Assembly: GCF_015667795.1 (NCBI RefSeq)
Contig: NZ_JADPEL010000006.1
Span: forward strand, 1 to 64,000
DNA from: Clostridium sp. D53t1_180928_C8
GTDB taxonomy: Bacteria; Bacillota; Clostridia; Clostridiales; Clostridiaceae
Reading direction: 5' to 3'
DNA: 64,000 nucleotides
Positions 17,671 through 25,963 of this stretch are shown here, piece after piece; position 1 is the first letter of the stretch; each line of letters starts with the position of its first letter. Both the position numbers and the translations under genes were made by a program. The notes beneath the pieces are model-generated. The model was not told the DNA's origin. It saw only the letters and a list, made by a program, of their open reading frames with translations, and ran no database searches.

Positions 17671-18687
17671 TTATTTTCCAAATGAGCAATGTGGGAAAGT
17701 ACATACATTACAATCTAGACATAACCCACCATGCCCATATTCAACTATATCCTCAAATGATAATCTTTCATCACTTAGTACTCTTGGTAATACTAAATCA
17801 AGTACTGTTCTTTTTGAGTACATAGCACAACTTGGTACTCCTAATATAGGTGTATCTCCATAATATGCAAGTAAGAACATTGCTCCTGGTAATACTGGTG
17901 AACCATAAGTTACTAATTCTCCACCACATTCCTTAATTGCAGTCGGTGTTACATCATCAGGATCTACTGACATTCCACCAGTACAAATAATCATATCAAC
18001 TTTTTCGTTAATTCCTTTTTTAATCTCTTCAATTATTCTTTCTTTATCATCTGGTAGTATTTCTTGTCTTATTACTTCGCTACCATAATACCCTAACTTT
18101 TGCTTTATTACTGGAAGAAATGCATCTTTAATTCTTCCCTTATACACTTCATTTCCTGTAGTTATTAATAAACATTTTTTAGGCTTTATTTCTGAAACAC
18201 TTATTATTTTTTCTTTAATTAATTCTTCTGCAGTTATAATTCTTTTTTCATCTATTATTAATGGAATAACTCTTGTTGCTCCAACCTTTTCGCCTTTTTT
18301 TATTGGAGTATTATTATGTAATGTAGATACTATAATTTCTCCAACAGAATTCAATTTAAATAACTTTTCTTTATCTATCTTTAAAACTCCATCTATATCA
18401 GCAAAGAAATCAACTTTTCCTTCCTTTATTTCATCTGAAAGCCTTATTCCCTCTCCAACAACTAAATCTGATATTCTTGTTGCTGCCTCATTTTCATGAA
18501 GCTGACCTTCAACTGGTTCCCAAACATAAACATGTTCTTTCCCTATAGATAATAGCTTTTCAATATCTTCTTCCTTAATTATATGACCCTTTTTAAAAAG
18601 TCTTCCTTTAAACTCCCCTGGAATTATTTGTGTAACATCATGTGAAAGTATAGTTCCTACTGCATCTTCAACCTTTATCATTTTCAT
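17671..18687 (-). CDS. Molybdopterin-binding protein (MoeA/MogA-type domain) with C-terminal Cys cluster
   Basis: 338 residues. Residues about 165-310 form a MoCF_biosynth (MPT-binding) domain: TTGNEVYKGR, ICTGGMSVDPDDVTP and LPGAMFLLAYY. The N-terminal part resembles MoeA-like leader domains. The C-terminus ends GGLCLDCNVCTFPHCSFGK, four closely spaced Cys that could bind metal or an Fe-S cluster. Clostridial proteins of this type accompany Mo/W enzymes, but the exact activity is unknown to me. GGAGG lies 9 bases before the ATG. It sits inside the moa/moe operon between mogA and moaC. Confidence 0.82.
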   Translation of the reverse strand: MKMIKVEDAVGTILSHDVTQIIPGEFKGRLFKKGHIIKEEDIEKLLSIGKEHVYVWEPVEGQLHENEAATRISDLVVGEGIRLSDEIKEGKVDFFADIDGVLKIDKEKLFKLNSVGEIIVSTLHNNTPIKKGEKVGATRVIPLIIDEKRIITAEELIKEKIISVSEIKPKKCLLITTGNEVYKGRIKDAFLPVIKQKLGYYGSEVIRQEILPDDKERIIEEIKKGINEKVDMIICTGGMSVDPDDVTPTAIKECGGELVTYGSPVLPGAMFLLAYYGDTPILGVPSCAMYSKRTVLDLVLPRVLSDERLSFEDIVEYGHGGLCLDCNVCTFPHCSFGK

Positions 18688-18702
18688 CTCTATATACCTC
18701 CT

Positions 18703-19194
18703 TTATTTCCTGGCACAATCTTTTGCTGTTCCTAATAATATATCAATTCCATGCTTTATATCATTTAATGCATAATCTAACGCTTCTTTACAAGCTTTAG
18801 GACTTCCTGGTAAATTTACTATTAATGTATCTCTTCTTATTCCTGATACAGCTCTTGAAAGCATAGCTCTCTTTGTAATTTGCATACTATACATTCTTAT
18901 TGCTTCGCATATTCCTGGTGCTTCTCTTTCAATTACTGCTTTTGTAGCCTCTGGTGTAATATCTCTTTTAGAAAATCCTGTTCCACCAGTGCTTAATATT
19001 AAATTTACTTTAAGCTCATCGCTCATATATCTAAACTCATCAGCTAGCATTTCCTTATCATCCGGTAATATAATTTGCTTTACTACAGTAAATCCTGCTG
19101 CTTCAACTAATTCTCTTACCACTTCGCCACTTTTATCTTCTCTTTCCCCTGCATATCCTTTATCACTACTTGTAATTATTCCGACCGTATACAT
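18703..19194 (-). CDS. mogA: Molybdopterin adenylyltransferase (MogA/MoaB family)
   Basis: 163-residue protein that activates molybdopterin by adenylylation before metal insertion by MoeA. The MPT-binding motif STGGTGFSKRDITPEAT (about residues 68-84) and LPGSPKA (about 130-136) are typical. Its ATG overlaps the mobA stop by one base (TAATG), so it is translationally coupled. MogA and MoaB cannot be separated with confidence by eye. Confidence 0.9.
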   Translation of the reverse strand: MYTVGIITSSDKGYAGEREDKSGEVVRELVEAAGFTVVKQIILPDDKEMLADEFRYMSDELKVNLILSTGGTGFSKRDITPEATKAVIEREAPGICEAIRMYSMQITKRAMLSRAVSGIRRDTLIVNLPGSPKACKEALDYALNDIKHGIDILLGTAKDCARK

Positions 19195-19769
19195 TATAAT
19201 TCCTCCAATTCTTTATATTCCTTTTCCGTATTTATATTTAAAAAGTCTTGTTCTATAAATTTACTATTCATATCGCCTTCAATTACCTTTAAATTTAAAG
19301 TTCTTATTAATAATTGTAACTTGTTATTATTCTCTTTTATTGCTTCTTCAATTTTAGAAATTATATTTCTAGAATACACTCCACATAATGGCTGTAACCT
19401 TTCACTTACCCTTGGTACTAATACATCGTATTCTTCTTTGTAATTTCCTATTATATTTAATGTTTCCTTTGTAATTAATGGCATATCACAAGCAATACAC
19501 AAAACCTTATCTGTCGTTGAATTAATAAGTGCAGAATGTATTCCACTTAATGGACCATTTCCCTTATATATATCTTCAACTACTCGTAAGTTAAATCCTT
19601 TATATTCTTCTAAATTATTTGAAATTATAATTACTTCCTTATATTCTTTTCCTGCTTCAATTATATGTTCTATAAATTTCTTTTCTTTATAATTTAATAA
19701 AGCTTTATTATTGTAGTTCATCCTACTACTTTTTCCACCTGCTAGTATAGCTAAAGTTTTATTTATCAT
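19194..19769 (-). CDS. mobA: Molybdenum cofactor guanylyltransferase
   Basis: 191-residue nucleotidyltransferase that attaches GMP to Mo-molybdopterin, giving the MGD form used by DMSO-reductase-family enzymes such as the nitrate reductase nearby. N-terminal LAGGKSSRMNYNNKALL (residues 9-25) is the GTP-binding signature, and CIACDMPLI (near 95) is the Mg-binding Asp motif. AAGGAGAAGG precedes the ATG. It shares the operon with mobB and moeA. Confidence 0.92.
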   Translation of the reverse strand: MINKTLAILAGGKSSRMNYNNKALLNYKEKKFIEHIIEAGKEYKEVIIISNNLEEYKGFNLRVVEDIYKGNGPLSGIHSALINSTTDKVLCIACDMPLITKETLNIIGNYKEEYDVLVPRVSERLQPLCGVYSRNIISKIEEAIKENNNKLQLLIRTLNLKVIEGDMNSKFIEQDFLNINTEKEYKELEEL

Positions 19770-19782
19770 AAGTACCTTCTCC

Positions 19783-20988
19783 TTAAAACTTTATTATATC
19801 TACTATTTCTCCAGCCTTAATACCTTCATTTCCCCCTTGAACCTCTATCATACAATTTGAATTTAAATTAGAGCTTAATATCCCATTTCCACTTTTCACT
19901 TGTGTTATATATACTACTTGTTTTCCTTCTTCTATAATTGCTCTTGCTCTAATAAATCTTCGTTGAGGACTGTTCTTAGTAAAATTATCACATAAAACTG
20001 CTTTTTCTCTTTTTACTTCAACATTATCATATCCTAACATTTTTTCTAAAGACGTTTTTACAAAAAGCTCAAATGCAGTTAAAGCTGCAGTTGGATTTCC
20101 TGATAAACTAACAACTAATGAATTATTCACCTTACTACAAAGCACTGCCGATCCTGGTTTAATTTTCACTTTCCAAAATAATCTTTTACCATTGATATTC
20201 TCTATTGATTTATTTAATAGATCTTTTTCACCTACAGAAACACCACCAGTAGTTATTATTAAATTCATATCCTTTGAAAGTTTACTTATATATTCTTCTA
20301 TTTGATTTTCACTATCATTTACATGCGCAGTATAGCTAATATCATATCCTAATTCTTTAATTCTAGAAATTATACTATACTTATTACTATTAAATATTTT
20401 TCCCGCCATTAGTTTATTATCTATATCAATAACTTCATCACCAGTGCTTATTAAAGCAATTTTAGGCAATTTATAAACCTTAATTTTTTCTACTCCTGCA
20501 CTAGCAATAATTCCTATATCAGCATAATCTAATTTTTTACCTTTTTTAACTAACAAGCTTCCTTTTTTAATATCCTCACCTTTAAAACATATATTTTCAT
20601 TTTCTTTAATAGATTTATTTAAAACTATATAGTTATCATCTATTAATTTAATATCTTCTTGTTTTATTACAGCATTTGCTCCACTTGGTATTGGAGCTCC
20701 TGTCATTATCCTTACTGCTGTTTTTGAAGTAACTAAACTATTACATACATTACCTGCAAAAACTTTATCTATTACATTAATCTTTTCTTCTGATTTACTA
20801 TCCTCTGCTTTTATAGCATATCCGTCCATTGCCGATTTATTAAATGGAGGATTATCAATCTCAGAAAAAACATCTTTTGCTAATACTCTTTTAATTCCAT
20901 CTATCAGATTAACTTCTTCAATATCTAGCTGTTCTACATTTTCATTTAATATATTTAGTGCTTCTTCTAATAATATAAATGACTTCAT
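19783..20988 (-). CDS. moeA: Molybdopterin molybdotransferase
   Basis: 401-residue MoeA that inserts molybdate into adenylylated molybdopterin. Domain order is standard: NPPFNKSAMDGYAIKAED (about residues 46-63), a linker domain, the MPT-binding domain with ISTGDEVIDI and TTGGVSVGEKD, and a C-terminal beta domain. AGAGGTGAG lies upstream of the ATG. It is preceded by a strong terminator-like hairpin (21005-21055) and a 180-base structured-looking segment, which suggests attenuation of expression of moeA and everything downstream. Confidence 0.95.
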   Translation of the reverse strand: MKSFILLEEALNILNENVEQLDIEEVNLIDGIKRVLAKDVFSEIDNPPFNKSAMDGYAIKAEDSKSEEKINVIDKVFAGNVCNSLVTSKTAVRIMTGAPIPSGANAVIKQEDIKLIDDNYIVLNKSIKENENICFKGEDIKKGSLLVKKGKKLDYADIGIIASAGVEKIKVYKLPKIALISTGDEVIDIDNKLMAGKIFNSNKYSIISRIKELGYDISYTAHVNDSENQIEEYISKLSKDMNLIITTGGVSVGEKDLLNKSIENINGKRLFWKVKIKPGSAVLCSKVNNSLVVSLSGNPTAALTAFELFVKTSLEKMLGYDNVEVKREKAVLCDNFTKNSPQRRFIRARAIIEEGKQVVYITQVKSGNGILSSNLNSNCMIEVQGGNEGIKAGEIVDIIKF

Positions 20989-21004
20989 TTACTCACCTCT
21001 TAAA

Positions 21005-21055
21005 TAAAAATAGGCTTATTACTTCATATTTTAGGTATGAGTAATAAGCCTATTT
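21005..21055 (-). terminator. Hairpin directly upstream of moeA (possible attenuator)
   Basis: AAAATAGGCTTATTACT (21007-21023) pairs with AGTAATAAGCCTATTTT (21040-21056), followed on the minus strand by TTTTTATTTA and then, within 12 bases, the moeA ribosome site. A terminator inside an operon right before a gene is the usual layout of a riboswitch expression platform. Confidence 0.7.
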
Positions 21056-21240
21056 TAAATATAAAAACCTAAAATCTAGGTCTTAAATTAACTAGTAAAT
21101 AATTAAATATATTTAAATCAACTTATTTTCCTTCCCAAAACGTGGAGATAATACCTTTTCAAATATCACCCTTGAATTTATAATAATTCCGGCTTAAGCT
21201 CCATAGAATATACCCTTAGGATACTTAGCTCTAGAAAATA
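21056..21240 (-). promoter_or_regulatory. Candidate structured leader (possible Moco riboswitch) between mobB and moeA
   Basis: A 250-base gap inside the cofactor operon holds no reading frame. On the minus strand it shows TGGAG (near 21203) complementary to CTCCA (near 21147), a GAATT-ATTATA-AATTC hairpin, TTCAA/TTTGAA, and a small ACCTA/TAGGT hairpin with TTTTT (near 21066-21080). TTTTAGGT of that hairpin is complementary to ACCTAAAA in the loop of the terminator hairpin, so mutually exclusive folding is possible. Position upstream of moeA fits the Moco riboswitch class, but I cannot match its consensus by eye. Confidence 0.4.
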
Positions 21241-21242
21241 TT

Positions 21243-21752
21243 TTATTGATAATTTTCAAATTTAAACTCTTTTTCTTTTTCAATTAAATCTGCAAGCTTC
21301 TTATAATCTTCTCTCGCTACTACAATCATATCTTTAATATCTAATTTAATATCACTTGCAATTGCAATTATTTTTTCTTTTGGAGTTATTATTCTATCAC
21401 TTACTCCATTTCTAAATACTTCAATTTTTCTTAAATAACTTTTCTTATAACCTTCAACTAATATTATGTCTTTATCTAATACCATTTTAATAATATCATT
21501 AAGTTCTGTTTCTTCTTGTAATTCTTTTATCATTGCTAATCTATTTTTTGAAGAAATTATTACTGTTTCTGATCCTGCTTCTCTATGTTTATATGTATCT
21601 TTTCCCTTTTTATCTATATCAAATCCATGAACATCATGTTTTATGGTTGCTATACTATAACCTCTAGCTTTTAGTTCTTGTATTAAGCCTTCAAGTAAAT
21701 AAGTTTTTCCAACATTAGAACTTGAACCAACTATATTAATTACTTTGGACAT
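21243..21752 (-). CDS. mobB: Molybdopterin-guanine dinucleotide biosynthesis protein B
   Basis: 169-residue GTP-binding helper of MobA. Walker A GSSSNVGKT lies at residues 8-16 of the chosen start, followed by the family segments KHDVHGFDIDKKGKDT, VIISSK and ILVEGYKKS. I start at the ATG at 21752 (MSKVINIVGS) because AAGGGATG is placed properly for it; the in-frame ATG at 21761 directly abuts that site. It is the first gene of the molybdenum cofactor operon, with its own promoter at 21787-21815. Confidence 0.92.
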   Translation of the reverse strand: MSKVINIVGSSSNVGKTYLLEGLIQELKARGYSIATIKHDVHGFDIDKKGKDTYKHREAGSETVIISSKNRLAMIKELQEETELNDIIKMVLDKDIILVEGYKKSYLRKIEVFRNGVSDRIITPKEKIIAIASDIKLDIKDMIVVAREDYKKLADLIEKEKEFKFENYQ

Positions 21753-21786
21753 TAATTTCATCCCTTATATTATATTTTTAGTTTGC

Positions 21787-21815
21787 ATTATATAGACTTT
21801 TTTTATTTTTGTAAA
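21787..21815 (-). promoter_or_regulatory. Promoter of the molybdenum cofactor operon
   Basis: On the minus strand TTTACA (21815-21810), exactly 17 bases, then a perfect TATAAT (21792-21787), about 35 bases before the mobB ATG. No Crp/Fnr palindrome is present here, unlike the TDT and nitrate reductase promoters. Confidence 0.8.
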
Positions 21816-21850
21816 TACCTTATTTTATTATATATCATTTTAAAACTAAG

Positions 21851-21904
21851 AAGTTAGAGTTAAAAATGAAAATTTATATTTTTCCCATTTTTAACTTCTA
21901 ACTT
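21851..21904 (-). terminator. Long hairpin after the nitrate reductase operon
   Basis: AAGTTAGAGTTAAAAATG (21851-21868) pairs with CATTTTTAACTTCTAACTT (21886-21904) with one bulge. It lies between the reductase operon and mobB. Poly-T is weak on the minus strand (TTAGTTTT), so it may be a poor terminator. Between it and 21975 there are only two short imperfect inverted repeats. Confidence 0.55.
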
Positions 21905-21974
21905 ATTTTAAAGGAAACTCGACTCCCTTTGGTCGCTGAGTAAGTTCGATTAACTAAATCAAAGATTTAGAATC

Positions 21975-23201
21975 TTACTTATAGCTAAACTCAAAGTTTT
22001 TTTCTATGTTGAAGAAATCTGCGTAATCTATGTCAAATAGACTCTTAGTTACTTTAGAAACATCAATATTTTCTTTTATAAGCTGAGTTAATACTCCTGC
22101 ATAAGAAAGGTCTCCTTGAATTATAGCTCCATAAATCTTTCCATCTTTATGAATTATCTTCTTGTAATTATCTCCATCAACATGAGTTTCAACTATATAA
22201 GTTTCATCAGCCGGTTCTACCATTCCAAGAGACATTGTAGCTACTCCTACAAAATTCATTGTATTTTTGCTACCAAAGAAATCTGTCATTACACTATCTT
22301 TACCTAACATATTGTTAGCTGCAATTATCCCTTCTTTTACTGCTGTTGGCCATATTGGATTTCTTCCAGTAACATCTCCAGCACCATATACATTTTCTAC
22401 ATTAGTTTTACCTTTTGCATCAATAATTAATCCAAATCTATCACATTCTACATTACTATTTTCTAAGAATGCTACATTAGATCTTACTCCAGTTGCAACT
22501 ATTACTAATTCACATGGAACCTCTTCTCCAGTATTTAGCAATAAAGCTTTTGGATTATTATTTACATCTAAAATTAACTTTTCAGCTTTAACACCTAATT
22601 TTAGAGAAACACCCTCTTCAGTAAATTTCTTTTCATATACATCAGATGCATGCTTATCTAATTGTAATGGAAGTATTTTATTACCCATTTCAACTAAAGA
22701 TATATTTACTCCCTGTCCAATAAGTCCACTTACTGCATCTATCCCAACAAGACCAGCACCTAAAACTACTACATTTTTAACTTTTGCAGCTTGTTCTTTT
22801 ATTAATATAGCATCATCTAAGTTTCTTAGTCCAACTACATTGTTAGCTTCTCTTAATCCTTCAACTGGTGGAATGAAGGCTGATGCTCCACTACAGACTA
22901 CTACCTTATCGTAGCTTAAAGTTTCACCATTAGATAATTCTAAGGTTTGTTCAGCATCATTAAGTGACTTAACTTCTACACCTTTAATCCAAGTTATATT
23001 ATTTTCTTCAAAGAAGTTCTTTCCTGTAAAGTTTAATGCTTCAACATCTCTATGATTTGAAATATAGTGATGAAGTATACATCTTGAATATACATTTTCA
23101 TCCTTAGATACTAATATTATTTCAGCATTTTTATCTAAATCTCTTAAAGTACTTGCAGCACTTATTCCTGCTGCTGAGGCTCCTATAACAACATATCTCA
23201 T
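21975..23201 (-). CDS. NAD(P)H- and FAD-dependent oxidoreductase of the nitrate reductase operon
   Basis: 408-residue pyridine nucleotide-disulfide family enzyme. The FAD-binding GASAAGISAA is at about residues 6-15, the NAD-binding GAGLVGIDA near 147-155, and the C-terminal FAD motif ENVYGAGDV near 262-270. It resembles NADH:rubredoxin-type and nitrite-reductase-type reductases. It probably passes electrons from NAD(P)H to the ferredoxin encoded just upstream and on to nitrate reductase. The start is the ATG at 23201, which overlaps the ferredoxin stop as TAATG after an AGGAGG; a longer frame from 23243 would overlap that gene. Confidence 0.85.
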   Translation of the reverse strand: MRYVVIGASAAGISAASTLRDLDKNAEIILVSKDENVYSRCILHHYISNHRDVEALNFTGKNFFEENNITWIKGVEVKSLNDAEQTLELSNGETLSYDKVVVCSGASAFIPPVEGLREANNVVGLRNLDDAILIKEQAAKVKNVVVLGAGLVGIDAVSGLIGQGVNISLVEMGNKILPLQLDKHASDVYEKKFTEEGVSLKLGVKAEKLILDVNNNPKALLLNTGEEVPCELVIVATGVRSNVAFLENSNVECDRFGLIIDAKGKTNVENVYGAGDVTGRNPIWPTAVKEGIIAANNMLGKDSVMTDFFGSKNTMNFVGVATMSLGMVEPADETYIVETHVDGDNYKKIIHKDGKIYGAIIQGDLSYAGVLTQLIKENIDVSKVTKSLFDIDYADFFNIEKNFEFSYK

Positions 23202-23608
23202 TATTCTGTTACCTCCTCTAAAGTAATTGCTCCCATTGGACATTTAGCTACACATTGTGGTGTTCCTTGAGCTTTACAATTATCACATTTCATTATTTCT
23301 TTATGAACTCTGCTATCTGCTTTTAAAACCCCATAAGGACATGCCATTACACACATATAACAACTAGCGCAGTGTTCTTTATTATACTCTACTAATCCAT
23401 TTTCTTTATTTTTACTCATGGCACCAGTCATACAAGTATAAACACATTCTGGTCTATCACAATGTCTACAGAAAATTGGTGCATATTTTCCTGAACTATC
23501 TATAGTTATTCTACTTCTTGTATCTTCAGAATCATGAGCTACTATACATGCTGTTGTACAAGTTAAACATCCTACACATTTATCTCTATCAATCTTAATT
23601 CTTTCCAT
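23201..23608 (-). CDS. Ferredoxin-type electron transfer subunit with four 4Fe-4S motifs
   Basis: 135-residue DmsB/HycB-like protein. Four cysteine motifs are visible: CVGCLTCTTAC (residues 11-21), CRHCDRPECVYTC (about 47-59), CASCYMCVMAC (about 80-90) and CDNCKAQGTPQCVAKC (about 106-121). There is no signal peptide, so it is cytoplasmic. It lies between the molybdopterin catalytic gene and the flavin reductase gene and most likely wires the two together. In clostridia such a trio forms a ferredoxin-linked, assimilatory-type nitrate reductase (family knowledge). Confidence 0.9.
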   Translation of the reverse strand: MERIKIDRDKCVGCLTCTTACIVAHDSEDTRSRITIDSSGKYAPIFCRHCDRPECVYTCMTGAMSKNKENGLVEYNKEHCASCYMCVMACPYGVLKADSRVHKEIMKCDNCKAQGTPQCVAKCPMGAITLEEVTE

Positions 23609-23649
23609 TACTAATCACTCCTTAAGTGAAAATTAAAATTTTTATTTTA

Positions 23650-25737
23650 TTATTTCTTTATAACTTTTACTGCAACAGTTTTAAATGATGGTTCCTTTGA
23701 ATATGGATCATAAACTGAAGGTGTAAGTGCATTTGTTTCTATATAGTGTATTGGCGCATATAAATGATCCTTTTTAACATGATCAGATATTTTTATAGTA
23801 AAATCTTTTGTTACACCATTTTGAGAAGCTATTGAAACTCTTTCATTATGTTCTATATTTAACTCTTTAGCTAACTCTGGATGCATAAATGCATATGATT
23901 CCTTAGAATAAATTCTTTCTGATTCATCAATTTCTCTTGATCTAACACTAGTATGCCATTGACCTACTGTTCCTCTTCCTGAGTTGAATATATATGGGAA
24001 CTCTTCTGTTGCTTGAGTTGGATTTTCAGCTATATCTTCAAAGTGGAATTTAGCTTTCTTTGAAGGAGTATAGTAATTACCATCTTCAAATAATCTTCTT
24101 TCATCTTCAACTAAAGTTTCTCCAGCTCTAAATGGCCATTGAACTCCCCTTGAACCTTCCATATTTTGTCCTTCAAGCATTTCATAAGTTACACCAGTTA
24201 TATCACAAGGCATTCCCTTAGAACATTTCTTTAATAATTCAAATGCACTTCTTGGAGTTTCCCATCCTTTAAGATTTTCTCCCATTCCAAGCTCTTTACC
24301 TATATTATAGAATATCTCAAAATCTGATAATTCTCCTTCTTCTTTAGAAATTACAGGATTAACTTTTGATAATCTTCTTTCAGTATTTATTAAAACACCT
24401 TCTTTTTTAATTGCAGGTACTGAAGGTAAGTATAAATCACAAAGTTTAGCACTGTCAGTATCTTCATATATATCTTGAACTACGAAGAAATCTAAGTTCT
24501 TAACACACTTTTCGAATTCTTCATTATTCGCCCATGAATGCCTTGGGTTTGTACAAACAACCCATAGCCCCTTAATTTCTCCTGAAATAGCTTTTTCTAT
24601 TATTGCATTGTATGGAATTGTTGGCTTAGTAGCAAGATAGCTTTCATCTACTCCTATAGCTTCAGAAACAGCCTTTCTACGTACTGGATTATCGAAGTCT
24701 CCACCACCGAATAAACCAGCTGTGTTACTGAAAGCTCTTGATCCCATAGCATTACATTGTCCTGTTAAAGAGTTAGCTCCAGTTCCTGGTCTACCCATAT
24801 TTCCAGTTATTAATGCTAAGTTAATTATTGATTGAGCTGTTCTAACAGCTTGGTAACCTTGATTAACTCCCATTGTCCACCAGAATGAAACTCTTTCTCC
24901 TGCATGAATTGTTTCAGCTAGTTCAACAACTCTTTCTGCTGATATTCCTGTTTCAGCTTCAACATTTTCTAATGTGAATTTAGCAACATGATTTTTGAAG
25001 TCTTCATATCCTTCTGTATGGTTTTCAATATAATTTGTATCTATATATCCTTTTTCTATTAAAACATTAGCTAAAGTATACATTAATACTAAATCAGCTT
25101 TTGGTTTAACATCTACCCATATATCTGCATTCATAGCTGTTTCAGATTTTCTTGGGTCTATAACTATTACTTTAGCATTTTTATTTTCTTTAATTCGTCC
25201 CCAGAATACTGGATGAGCTATAACTGGATTTGCACCAATTAAGAATATTGTATCTGATAATTCAGCATCATTTAATGTATATGGAGGAGCATCGAATCCA
25301 AAGCTTTGCTTATGAGCAACTACTGATGTAGCCATACATAATCTTGTATTACCATCACCATTAATCCCCATATGATTTCTACCTACATGTCCTAGTAAAG
25401 CCATGTCTTCTGTTGGCATTTGTCCTGTACTAATGAAAGCAACACTTTCTTTACCGTACTTTTCTTGAATGCTTGTCATTTTTTTAGCAAATGTTTTAAA
25501 TCCTTCTTCCCATGATATTTCTTTCATTTCACCATTTTCATCTCTTAAAAGAGGACTTTTTCTTGCTTTAATTTTAGTTTGTTGCTTATCTAAATTTAAA
25601 CCTTTTATACAACAAAAACCTTTATTTACAGGGTAGTCAACAGTAGGTGAAACCTTAGCAATTTTACCATTTTCTACATAAAAATCTATATTACATGCTA
25701 ATGCACATAAATTACATGTTGATTGAATCTTCTTCAT
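23650..25737 (-). CDS. narB: Molybdopterin nitrate reductase, catalytic subunit (NarB/NasC-like)
   Basis: 695-residue member of the DMSO reductase family. The N-terminal 4Fe-4S cluster ligands are Cys8, Cys11, Cys15 and Cys42 or 43. The Mo ligand region GNTRLCMATSV (Cys near 133) matches the RLCMSSAV segment of assimilatory nitrate reductases rather than the selenocysteine or Cys context of formate dehydrogenases. GANPVIAHPVFWGRI and the C-terminal MGD-binding domain (GTVGQWHTSVRSREI) are present. There is no Tat signal, so it is cytoplasmic. First gene of a three-gene operon with a Crp/Fnr-type site upstream. Formate dehydrogenase is a less likely alternative. Confidence 0.85.
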   Translation of the reverse strand: MKKIQSTCNLCALACNIDFYVENGKIAKVSPTVDYPVNKGFCCIKGLNLDKQQTKIKARKSPLLRDENGEMKEISWEEGFKTFAKKMTSIQEKYGKESVAFISTGQMPTEDMALLGHVGRNHMGINGDGNTRLCMATSVVAHKQSFGFDAPPYTLNDAELSDTIFLIGANPVIAHPVFWGRIKENKNAKVIVIDPRKSETAMNADIWVDVKPKADLVLMYTLANVLIEKGYIDTNYIENHTEGYEDFKNHVAKFTLENVEAETGISAERVVELAETIHAGERVSFWWTMGVNQGYQAVRTAQSIINLALITGNMGRPGTGANSLTGQCNAMGSRAFSNTAGLFGGGDFDNPVRRKAVSEAIGVDESYLATKPTIPYNAIIEKAISGEIKGLWVVCTNPRHSWANNEEFEKCVKNLDFFVVQDIYEDTDSAKLCDLYLPSVPAIKKEGVLINTERRLSKVNPVISKEEGELSDFEIFYNIGKELGMGENLKGWETPRSAFELLKKCSKGMPCDITGVTYEMLEGQNMEGSRGVQWPFRAGETLVEDERRLFEDGNYYTPSKKAKFHFEDIAENPTQATEEFPYIFNSGRGTVGQWHTSVRSREIDESERIYSKESYAFMHPELAKELNIEHNERVSIASQNGVTKDFTIKISDHVKKDHLYAPIHYIETNALTPSVYDPYSKEPSFKTVAVKVIKK

Positions 25738-25798
25738 ACTACTTTCATCTCCAATTCACAATTTTAATAAATTTTATATTCAGTATTATTTCAGATTC

Positions 25799-25841
25799 AT
25801 TTTATCATTAAAGAATATTTACAACTGTGATTATAATCACA
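25799..25841 (-). promoter_or_regulatory. Crp/Fnr-type site and -10 of the nitrate reductase operon
   Basis: TGTGATTATAATCACA at 25826-25841 is a perfect 16-base palindrome. On the minus strand TAAAAT (25804-25799) follows after exactly 21 bases, the same spacing as at the TDT gene. The site is centred about -41.5, a class II activator position. Confidence 0.75.
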
Positions 25842-25917
25842 AATTCCCTTTTTTATTGTCATTAATTTAACAATATTTTTCTAAAAACTCTTTTTTTATT
25901 TAATAAAGGTAAAAATT

Positions 25918-25955
25918 AAGCTATTGAGTTATTTTTTTAATAACTCAATAGCTTA
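25918..25955 (-). terminator. Terminator of the nhaC gene
   Basis: AAGCTATTGAGTTATT (25918-25933) pairs with AATAACTCAATAGCTT (25939-25954); on the minus strand AATTTTTACC follows. Confidence 0.85.
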
Positions 25956-25963
25956 TAAAAGTA

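Noticed and set aside
22267-22914. A 215-codon open frame on the + strand
   Set aside because: It is antisense to the flavin oxidoreductase gene, with no ribosome site and a composition that mirrors the real frame.
23650-25737. Formate dehydrogenase as the identity of the molybdopterin enzyme
   Set aside because: There is no in-frame TGA for selenocysteine and the Mo-ligand context RLCMATSV fits assimilatory nitrate reductase. I keep it only as a minor alternative.
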